Shown here: piece by piece, positions 1 to 11,100 of the stretch
Layout of the letters: the number at the start of each line of letters is the position of its first letter
How positions within the stretch are numbered: the first letter of the stretch is position 1
Source: Leptodactylus fallax
Taxonomy: Eukaryota > Chordata > Amphibia > Anura > Leptodactylidae
NCBI GenBank assembly: GCA_947044405.1
Contig: CAMRHE010000457.1
Location: 732,001-796,000, forward strand
Direction of reading: 5' to 3'
DNA length: 64,000 nt
Position numbers and translations under genes: made by a program
The notes under the pieces: generated by a model
Database searches by the model: none
What the model saw: only the letters and a program-made list of their open reading frames with translations
Told to the model about the DNA's origin: nothing

Positions 1-3
1 GTA

Positions 4-541
4 GTAGCCAGAACACCAGAGTAAAGGCGTGTCTATATAGCCCAGGTTGTCCTAATACAGTGTCAACCCATCTCACAAATAGGCAGATAGAAGCCATGTA
101 TGATATTAAATGATTTGCCTTTACGCTGAGAAAGTTATGCCTACATTAGAGACTTATTTGTAGTGTGTGGACAGCATTCTATCATAGGACTTTTGGCTCT
201 TTAACACACTATAATTGTGGGGCTCTCATTTAATGTGATGCATGGCTTCTATCTTGGTGCATTCACAGTGTATGTAACTCAACAACCCATAGACAACAGC
301 TGAGTCATTCCTTATTAATTACATGCACTCCAATACTATGGACCATAACAACGGTGTGTCTGTATATCTGAGCACACTCACTTTTAGGATACCCATAGCG
401 AGGTTCTTTTGAATATTTTGTGTCTCATGAAGTAGTATTTTTATCTATACTTTGGAAACTGCCTATTTGTGAGCAGGGTTGACACTGTATTAGGGCAACC
501 TGAGCTATATAGACACTTCTTTACTCTGGTGTTCTGGCTAC
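4..541. mobile_element. Fold-back/MITE with about 80-bp inverted ends
   Basis: The first 85 bases (from GTAGCCAGAACACC) are repeated in inverse order at about 457-541 (ending GGTGTTCTGGCTAC) with few mismatches. The 370-bp middle has no reading frame. A non-autonomous DNA element; the left flank is cut by the window edge, so the target duplication cannot be read. Confidence 0.7.
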
Positions 542-1500
542 CACTGCACTGAGAAAACTGTGGGGGCTGTGGGTATAATACAATGAAAACCATCAGCCAT
601 ATGAAAATATTAGCCACCAGACACCCACATATAGCAGATTTTATTTGGGAGGAGATTATCTTGGAAATTAATCATATCAGAAACATGTATGTAGTTTTAA
701 TGTGTTTTATTTTATTGCAGTGCCTGGAGTTGTTCAGGAATTAGAGCAACCCATGTGGCAGCAAAAGGAGGTCTAAAATAATAAAAAGTATATTCACCTG
801 TCCTCAGTGCTCACTTTGTCCACCACTGATGTCCGTTCATGCTGATGCTGCATCAACAGATGTCCTGCGACTCATGTGACCACAATGACTTGATAAGGAA
901 CCAGACACATGAGGTACAGGACTGCCGGCAATATGGAACCAATGACAACGGAAAATGGTGTGCCAGAGACCTATGCGTGGCACATATTCCCTGATAACCC
1001 CTTTAATTTTGCAGGTGAAACAAATTTATTTTCCATGTTTTACTTGTAAAATCAAAAACTACACTAAAAACCTCATCAAACTGCATGTAGTTTTAACATG
1101 GACAGTGTAAATGCACCCTTAAATTCAAATATGTGTTTGGATACCATACACAATGGCTGGTCAATGAATTAGTTGACTATTTGGCTAGTTTAGCTATAGT
1201 ATAGCAGATTATCCTATGAATAGTGTCCTATTGCTGCTCTAGACTTGATTGTGACTATTCAGCAAAAACAATAAGTTTATAGTCTCTGACACTCATGCCT
1301 CTTAAGAAATTTGGACAATATTTGCATTTTTTCGTGCCGTAACTGATAACTATTACTGCTATAGTCACACTATAATTTATCCCAATTTCTGGTGTAAATT
1401 AAGGCAATACTTCAAAATCAAAGGTGGACCTTCCGCTTCCTATCTAACTGTACCCTCTTTTCTTCCTACCTACCTTAATCATTAAGATGATTTGGCCTTT
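542..1500. other. No gene recognised
   Basis: AT-rich sequence with short stop-filled frames. A stretch near 800-900 resembles the dispersed 'gtcatgtga' type repeats seen elsewhere in the window. Nothing coding can be supported. Confidence 0.4.
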
Positions 1501-1795
1501 TAATAAATCAGATATACACCAATGTACCAGAATGGAAATCTACTGGCATAGATTTCCTGTATAAATAATGCCAAAAAAATGGCATGAGTTATAATAAAAA
1601 TATCAGGTCAAGCCACCCTTGCTCCAGACCGCCCCACTCTCCACCCTGCTTTGTCCACATTTGCAGAAATTGGCATGCTAGGTTCAGAATGGGGGAAGTG
1701 ATGCCCATTTGGTGCAAGAAGGGGGCTTGTGCCAAACGGGCGCCAGATTATCACCCATTTGGTGTAGAGTAATCAATAAATTTCTCCAAAAGTGT
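1500..1795. repeat. Dispersed repeat, also at 33345-33590
   Basis: Shares 'actggcatagatttc', 'ggcatgagttataataaa' and a pyrimidine-rich centre with 33345-33590, ending near 'aataaatt(t/c)'. Probably a short DNA transposon or SINE family. The 62-codon frame inside it is not conserved and is not a gene. Confidence 0.45.
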
Positions 1796-1849
1796 TTTCC
1801 TTTCAGAACTCTCAACCCTTCAACTTTAAAGAAATTTTCTCAGCCTTTC

Positions 1850-1985
1850 CTTTGACTTCCTCTTTTAGTCTTTTCCGATTGCTTCATATAACTAAGAAAA
1901 GAAATAGAGATACACCTAAAAGATTCTTCCTGTAGATTTCTGATGAACATTCCTGCGTGATCCTGAACGTCCTCCACCACCTACA
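1850..1985 (+). promoter_or_regulatory. Gene A proximal promoter with PU.1/ETS-type site
   Basis: Sequence before the ATG is similar to that before gene B. At 1854-1866 the minus strand reads AAAAGAGGAAGTC, a close match to the PU.1 site (GAGGAAGT core), 120 bp before the ATG. I see no TATA box at a suitable distance, as is common in myeloid promoters. Shared blocks include TAGATTTCTGA.GAAC and CGTC.TCCACCA.CTACA next to the start. Confidence 0.5.
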
Positions 1986-2022
1986 ATGAGACTTTCCATC
2001 CTGATCCTCTATTTCCTCCATG
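1986..2022 (+). CDS. Gene A exon 1: signal peptide
   Basis: Thirty-seven nt encode MRLSILILYFLHG up to a GTAAG donor at 2023, leaving phase 1. It is too short for a normal ORF search. The same exon occurs inverted at 57593-57629 (MRLSILLLCYFHG), and the start codon context CTACAATGAGAC is identical in both. The hydrophobic run is short, so cleavage probably falls in the first residues of exon 2. Confidence 0.82.
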
Positions 2023-5000
2023 GTAAGATGAGTAGTCGACTCGGGAACTTTACATGTTATATATCTTTGGAGACTGAACTAAGCTTAGAAGGTGGATGTG
2101 GGTGTTGGCCATTTACACACATAGCCTAGGTCTAATTCTTAGGCCCGGTTCACATCTGTGTTCGGGTGTCCGTTCGGGGGAGTCCACTTGGGGACCCCCC
2201 CCAAACGGAAACCTATACACATAAAAAAAGTGGTTACCTGGGAAATGGGGGTCCGTGTGGTTTCCACTCGGTTTATGTACGAAACATGCGGAGAGAAAAG
2301 TCCTGCATGCAAGAAATGCCAGTCTTAATAATTCTTTCCTATTAAGTTGTCTTTCAGATATCTTTCAGATGCTGTTTGCACACTATAGTCATTGTAATTG
2401 GGAGACCATGTTTTTTTCCCATGACAAATCAGTCTTCTGTTAGATGAGACAAATTTGACAAATTTACTCACACCTTTTTAGGTGGTCTGATTAGGCAGAA
2501 ATTGATCAGCTATCTGTTTGTGTAAATGCACTTTTAGCTTAAGCAAGGGAACAAGAGCATTGCCTAGTTAATAACATTTCAATTGGAAAATGTGGGTATT
2601 TAAAGGGAATGTGTCACCGGAATATGAACCTTTTTTAAAAACGTTTTTGTTTCCTTATTTTTCATTATCTATATTTTAAAAAAGTACTATTTCCTGCAAT
2701 TTTCACCCTGCCAACTAACGCTAGGTGCACACCTAATCCGCTAAAAAAGCGGTTACCCGCGGAAACCCGGCGACTCCATAGAACTATAATGGGGTCTGCC
2801 GGGTTTCCGCCCAGTTTCCGCCCGAAAAGGGCGAAAAAATATGGAGAGAAAAGCGCTACTTGCAGGACTTTTCGCTCCATATTTTTATAGTGGAATGAGG
2901 AATGGAATCCCCCAGTGGAGAGCCAGCGCAGGTGTGAACCTAGCCTTAGCCTGATAATAGACAGACACTTGGAAATTCTATAGGGGTTTCCTCTCAGCAG
3001 TCACCTCATTTACATAAAATTCAGGATTACAATAAAAGATAACACCTCTATAACACCTATATAACACCCATCACAGCATCACTACTGACATTAGATTATG
3101 TCACCACTCTGCACTGAGCATGTCTAGAAACTTCTCCCATAGACCTCAATATGTTATCTCCAGACAATTGTTACCTATGGTCACGACTATGCTGTAAAGA
3201 ATTTTAAATGCTGTTAACCGAGCAGAGGGGAAGTTCAACCAAGATGGCGGCCCCCATAATCATGTACAGGAAATTTTTTAAAATTTTAATCGGAAAATAA
3301 AAAAAAGACTTTTAAAAAGTGGTTTAATAATTACATTTAAAAAAAAAATTGTCAATACTTTCCTTTTGAGTCTCTCCACTTGTCTTCTTTGCACTATACG
3401 GTAACGCTCACTTTTGGGTGAGACATTTTATCAGGGTCCATTTGTAGGATGGAACCATGCTGTACTTGGGTTGTTAATAGCCTTTACCGCTTGCCGCATG
3501 TTCTACTAATTTCTTCTTGATGGATGATATTTGATAATTATCTCCCCGCCTAGGGTTACAGATGAATATTGGTGAGGTTCATCTTTCTGGTTTGTTGTGG
3601 GCCGAGCTTGTTTGGCACAAACTGGAAGTGCTATTGTGATACTCTGTGATCTGTTGAGACCCCAGAACATAATAAGCGGAGGCCCAGTGAAGGTACAGCA
3701 ACAAACTAAACCGTATAACTTGACTCCCCACTCCTGGGCATCCTCACGGCATCCAGTGGTCCTTTGTCCTTCTCTTTTGACCTTGTTGCTGATTTTATAC
3801 ACCTCAGGGATCACAGGACTTAGCAGTGACTCCCGGGTGTGTCAAGTCAGCCATGAGGCCATAAGAGGCCGATGAGAGATTGCTGTATGCCCAGAAGGGG
3901 GGAGACAAGATGAGTTGAAGTCGCTGTATATTCCCTAGGCCTCTATTTATTGGACTAGACATCAGAGTATAATAGTGATTCATGGGTGACAAACCTTAAT
4001 AGTTTCGGTTTCAGGTCGAGCTTGAAACCTTTGCAAATTTCGGGTTGAATCCTATTCGATCCGAATCAATTCACTCATATCTACTTAGGGTGTATATGTA
4101 TTAGGACACTATGAATAACCAAAAACAAGAGTAGAACATGAAGAGGAAACAATATAATGGAAATATTTGCATCTAAATTTTGGACCCACTTTGCTTTACA
4201 AATAACGATTCAAAATACTGATCTAGATCCACCCCAAGAACATGGACCTTATTCTCCCTGAACTGTGCTGAGTGAAGAACACAAACGTTATTTTTTTAAT
4301 AAATTACATAAAATTTGTTACAGGGACTTGTTGGACATCCGAATATTACTGTATTTATCAACCAAAAACTCTCTACGTGAAGGAAGGAGATTCAATCACC
4401 ATCTCGTGTACATACACCTATCCTGAGTTCCTCAGAGGGAAGTCACAGATTACAGTAACTTGGGGGGAAGCAGATGGGCCGTACTGTTCCAGTATTAAAA
4501 AATACATCACTGATACTTCTACTTATGTATTAGATGAGTATAAAGATCAGATCTCTACAGTCCACCATCCTGGTAACCAGACAGCGTCTATCCTAATCCG
4601 AGAACTGAAAGCTTCAGATGGGATCACTTTCTGTTGTAGAGCAACTATATTTCCATATGGATATAAAGAGCACAACTGGTATGAATTTTTTGGGACCTCT
4701 TTAATTTTTGCAGGTAAAATTACATTTTATATAATACGTTTCAAATCCTGTAGATTTATGGAAGATCTGCACATATATGTAAATGTCAGATAATAGTTAG
4801 AGGCAAGAAGAGAGGAGAGTTAAGGCTACAGCTACAAGGCAACTTTGACTGTGACCCCAGTCTTACCAGCAAAAATTGTCATGTTCCCCTGTGAGTCCTT
4901 CATCAATGTAAGCAAATAGAGTTGCATTGCACCCCGTACGGTTCTGTGACTTGATCTTCTAGTTGCAAAAATATCCAGAAGTACTTGATATTTTTGTGAC

Positions 5001-8000
5001 TAGAAGTTGCAGTCACAGACCCCAGAGTATGTCTGGAGGCACAGGGGAGGTGGACAAAATTAATAAATAATCAGTCATATCCACCTTCTTTTACCTCGCC
5101 TTTAGAGACACCTGGTGCTCTTTTTGCAGGCACCTTCGGCTCTCTTCCAGTCTCTTTGGGCCTTACAGCACAAGAGTCATAACATTGCCGCACTCCACAA
5201 TGACCACTGAGGCCCAATCAAAGGTCCAGGGCACATGAGTATGACTGTGTATTACATTTCTGCACCTCCCCTGGGCCTCCAAAGTGTAATAATAATTAAT
5301 GGGTGGTGAACCCCACAAAAAATTGGGTTCAGATGAACCTGGATCTTTTCATGCCCAAGCTTTAATAACTCTGTGTAATACATGAATATTTCATGGTTCT
5401 TTTTATAGATGGGAGATGGTTATCTCAGGTGGGGGAACTGATGGCTGTCCCAGGAGAAGAGATGATCATCCCCTGTCAGTACCCAATGAAGACTTTTGGA
5501 GAAGCTCTACGAGTGACCTGGTATATTGGAGATAGTAAAGTGTGTGCCAATAATAATAAAAAGATTTACACCTGGAACTCAACACACACAAGAGATTCTT
5601 ATCTATATTCACTGGTGAACTTCCCGGAAGATGTCTCTCTGCATGTACATGGTTTTCAGAGAGATGAACTCCCCTATTTTTGTTGCCATGTGACCACCAG
5701 AAGGGGAACATTACAAAGCAAATACAGTACAGAGCTGACTATCACAGGTAAAGAAATATTTAGTGCTGTATAACGGGAGTAGAAGAAACCATTGAGACAC
5801 ATTAATTAATCCTGTCTGAGGTTGGGTTCCTACAGGACAACTCCACCGCATTGCCACCAGGAAAAATCATCAGTGGAGTTCTCTGAAAGTTGCTTTCACA
5901 AATGCGGCCAACAGTGACCTCAGTTATTGCTGGGTACACCTGATGAAATAGTAGAGGGTTTCCAGTTGCTTTTAACATTTACATTGCCAAGAAAACTTGC
6001 AACATAAGTCATATTTGCCAAGTCTCCAAGAACGTCCAGGAGGAGTAGGTTAATCTCCTGAACCCAGCTGAATGCTCCTGCATCCACCAGGCCCTCGATA
6101 ACTGGCAACTTTATGCCATGTATAATATGTCTCAAAAAGGTGTGTGACAGGCCTGCCCAGTCCCCTGCTGTTCTTTTGTAATAGGTCATTACCTACTGTA
6201 TTACTCCAGCAGGTAACAGCCTATATTTACTTACCCATCCCCCATCTCCACCTCCTCCGCCTTAATTCCAGCCTCCAGGTGGCGCTGCACAATATGCCCC
6301 AATTCTGAACAGTGTCCAGACATCTGTTTATCATTGGGACATAAAATATAGCAAGATGCCTGAGCCAAGTTGAGGGGTCACTAGACAGCAGCGGAAATGA
6401 GTAAGTGAATTTAAGCTTTTACCTGCTGGAGTAATCCAGTAGATAGTAGCCTAATGTGCCACTGTGAAGGGCAGTATATTATGTGGAGGCCTGTAAAGGG
6501 GGAACCGACTATATGGGGGCCTGTTAAGGAAGCAATATACCTTTTGGGGGCCAAAAAATGGATAGTATACCTTGTGGGGTCCAATAAATGGGACAATATA
6601 CCATGTGGGGGTTAATAAAGGGTTGTTATAGCATGTGGGAGCTAGGAAAGGGAACATCAGTAACATATAGTATTTTATAAGGCTGAAATGAGACTTTGGG
6701 CTATCTGGTTCAGCCTATTATCATGCAGTGTTGATCCAGAGGAAGGTAAAAAAAAAGTCAATTTTCCCCATGGTAGAGAAAAATATCCTCAAAATTAAAT
6801 CTGGCAGTCAAAATAAAGCCCTAGATCAGTGATTCCCAAAGTGGTCCAAGTGAACAACCAGTGGTCCACAGGAGACTCGACGGGGGTCTACGTTAGATCT
6901 AATCTAATTTTTGACGAGTTTTGGGAATATGGTAGAAATGTAGCAGCAGGGGGTCCCCCCGAAACCAGTAAAATTTTGAAAGTGTTCTACGAGAAAATAA
7001 AAGTTTGGGAACCTCTGCCCTAGATCAATGACTCTTTGCCAAAAATCTCTTAACTATAACTTGTTTTGGTTACGCAATGGCTAAATGTGACACAGCTAAA
7101 AATGTTGCAATATTCCCTCACAGAATATTCTCAGAAATGAACAAAAATAGAACAAACAAGTCAGTTATTTCTCAAAGATTTTCACAGAATCAGTGACAAG
7201 ATCGCCCTTGTGTTAAATTTAATTGTACAGGAAGGGCCATAAAGAGACCCTGTTGTACATCCTGAATGTAATGTAATGTATACAGAGCCCACCAAATATT
7301 CTCTTATCTACTATACAAAAATTGAAACAAAAAAATATTGGTATCTCTCAAAGGCTATAATTATTGTAACATATTACCTTACCTTCCTGTATGCTCCAGT
7401 CTCTCTAAGGATTAGTGTGCTCATCTGCTAACCTTCCTCCTGCCAATCCCTGTCTGCTTTTGTATATACAGGTATGCTTCTCTAACACCCTGTCTGACCA
7501 ATGTTCAGATGTCTTTTTCATGATCTGTTGTTTGGAGGCATGCATGCTATCCTTCTGCCTGTATATCTGATTTCTGTTTCTGTTTGATACCAGAGTCATG
7601 TCTATAATTATGTGGCTGCAACTGCTTACTTACCTGTCCATTCAGCTGGGAATCCATCAGAAAATCTCTGTTTGGGTCCCCAGTATTTCTGACCTTAGGC
7701 CTGAACACAAGTGCATCAGCCAACTAAACAGTAAACAGAGACCCATACAGAGACTCTCCACTGGATCCCTGACCAAATGGGCAAGTAACTATGCAGGGTT
7801 TAGAATTTTAATCCTACCTAGAGGTTAAAAAATTCACTGGAAACCCCCTCCCCTTTAAGTCCTTCTGTTCTGTATGATTGGCCTCTCGGCTTCTGCCATG
7901 TTTTCATCTTTGTTACCATGTGGACATTCATGTCCTTCTGTTGATTATTCCTGTGTGGACACGTTTGGCCTTCCACCATGTTTACATCTCTGTTACCATG

Positions 8001-8103
8001 AGGATGTATGTCCTTCCATCTGCCTTACCTGAACTATGTCCTAGTCTCTGCCATGTTTTGATGCATTGCCCTTCTACCATGAATTCCTGTGTGTGTGTGT
8101 GTG

Positions 8104-8149
<46 letters not shown>

Positions 8150-11100
8150 TTATATATATCGTCTACAGGCTTCTGTCATATTCCTGTACCCTGTGACGTT
8201 CAGGTTTCAGTGTAGATACCTAAGTCCTTCCAATATGTCAGTATCTCTGCCACCTACTGTAATACCTCTTCGACTTATAACCTTCGAGTTACTGGGTGGA
8301 CATGTATGTCCTTCTGCTATGTCTGTATATCTGTTATCGGTATTCTACAGGCTTCTGTAATACCTCTGCTACCTTTGACCTTTGGATTTCTGTATGTCAG
8401 TATCTCTGTTACCTGTAGCCTTCAGGCTACTGTTATGTTTGTACATCTGCTTCCTGTCCTGATGTCCTGCCCTGGATTCCTGTTTTAGACCCACCATCTA
8501 TAAGTTCTCATAATGTTCCTGGTCCAGTGCCTCTGTTACCCATCCTAAATTCCTGTCACTTGTAGCCTTTGCATGTATTCTGTCTGACCTGATTTTAGCT
8601 TGTGCCGCATCAGCTGCTACAGACACTGTGTCCACTTCAGAAGGTAGAGACCTGGAAGATTCCCAGAAGTTAAATGGTGAACACTGGGGAGTCTGCTTAG
8701 ACAACATGGGGAGTCTGCTTAGACAACACCCTTAGAGGTGGCCAAAATTCAAACTGTTAGCACAGAGCGTTCCCAACCTGCTGTACGTTAGTTATTTACC
8801 AGCAGCAAAAACTATGGATTTGCAAGTTAGGAAATAACTGGACAAAAACCCACATGCATGAACACATGAGGAGTAGCCCAATATCTGGTCATTATATGAC
8901 TTATATTTTGCATTGTTCAGCAGTTTCCTCTTTGCATGCTATATCTGTAGTTTTCATTCCTCTCTGAACTGGTGGCTGTAGACTAGCTGTCATACACTGC
9001 ACACATTAGGAAGAAGAGAAATCTGATCTATAACTATCTCAAAATAGTCACAGGATCATGCAGGACATATATAAAGAAGTATTGACATCTACTGGTATGA
9101 ATAAAGTGCTTTGGTAGTCATAGAAAGTTCCTATTCAGCTCCAGCATCTGTCTAAGCCTGGGTTTCTGTTCTTATCTCCTGCTCACTTTTCCCTCCTCCT
9201 AATCTCTATAGATATGAGTCATCTGAGCCATGTGACCTGAGATAGCGCAGTAACTTTCACTGTGAAAGTCAGTTTATCAGAAGGAGGGGGAACAGGAAAA
9301 AGCCTGATAAGAGCAGACAGAGGCATTTCTCTCTGATAAGATACAGTGGGTATGGAAAGTATTCAGACCCCTTTAAATTTTTCACTCTTTGTTTCATTAC
9401 AGCCATTTGCTAAAAGCAAAAAAGTTCATTTTATTTCTCATTAATGTACACTCAGCTCCCCATCTTGACAGCAAAAAAACAGAAATGTAGATATTTTTGC
9501 AAATTTATTAAAAAACAAAAACTGAAATATCACATGGCCATAAGTATTCAGAGCCTTTGCTCAGTATTGAGTAGAACTCCCTTCTTTTTGAGCTAGTACA
9601 GCCAGGAGTCTTCTTGGGAATGATGTAACAAGTTTTTCACATCTGGATTTGGGGATCCTCGGCCATTCTTCCTTGCAGTTCCGTCAGGTTGGATGGTGAA
9701 CGTTGGTGGAGCCATTTTCAGGTCTCTCCAGAGATGCTCAATTGGGTTGAGGTCAGGGCTCTGGCTGGGCCAGTCAGGAATGGTCACAGAGTTGTTCTGA
9801 AGCCGCTCCTTTGTTATTTTAGCTGTGTGCTTAGGGTCATTGTCTTGTTGGAAGGTGAACCTTCGGCCCAGTCTGAGATCCAGAGCACTCTGGGAGAGGT
9901 TTTCTTCCAGGATATCTCTGTACTTGGCCGCATTCATCTTTCCTTCAATTGCAACCAGTCGTCCTGTCCCCCATAGCATGATGCTGCCACCACCATGTCT
10001 CACTGTTGGGATTGTATTGGGCAGGTGATGAGCAGTGCTTGGTTTTCTCCACACATACTGCTTAGAATTAACACCAAAAACTTCAATCTTCGTCTCATCA
10101 GACCAGAGAATCTTATTTCTCATAGTCTGGGAGTCCTTCATGTGTTTTTTGGCAAACTCTATGCGGGCTTTCATATGTCTTGCACTGAGGAGAGGCTTCC
10201 TTCGGGCCACTCTGCCATAAAGCCCCGACTGGTGGAGGGCTGCAGTGATAGGTGACTTTGTGGAACTTTCTCCCATCTCCCTACTGCATCTCTGGAGCTC
10301 GACCACAGTGATCTTTGGGTTCTTCTTTACCTCTCTCACCAAGGCTCTTCTCCCACGATTACTCAGTTTGGCTGGACGGCCAGGTCTAGGAAGAATTCTG
10401 GACATCCCAAACTTCTTCCATTTAAGGATTATGGAGGCCACTGTGCTCTTAGGAACCTTGAGTGCTGCAGAAATTCTTTTGTAACCTTGGCCAGATCTGT
10501 GCCTTGCCACAATTCTGTCTCTGAGCTCCTTGGGCAGTTCCTTTGACCTCATGATTCTCATTTGCTCTGACATGCAGTGTGAGCTGTGAGGTCTTATATA
10601 GACAGGTGTGCGCCTTTCCTAATCAAGTCCAATCAGTTTAATTAAACACAGCTGGACTCCAATGAAGGAGTAGAACCATCTCAAGGAGGAGCAGAAGGAA
10701 ATGGACAGCAGGTGAGTTATATATGAGTGTCACAGCAAAGTGTCTGAATACTTTTGACCATGTGATATTTCAGTTTTTTTTTTTAAATAAATTTGCAAAA
10801 ATATCTACATTTCTGTTTTTTTTTCTGTCAAGATGGGGAGCTGAGTGTACTTTAATGAGAAATAAAATGAACTTTTTTGCTTTTAGCAAATGGCTGCAAT
10901 GAAACAAATAGTGAAAAATTTAAAGGGGTCTGAATACTTTCCGTACCCACTGTATATTACAAAGTTTCTTATAATAATCCGTACTATTCCTTAATGCAAA
11001 GTTTGTTGAAACAACAGAGACTATTTAAAGCTGCTCACTTACTCTATATCTGAGCCCTTTACTCTTAAATTTTAACTCTATAAAGCAGAAGTGTGGACTA

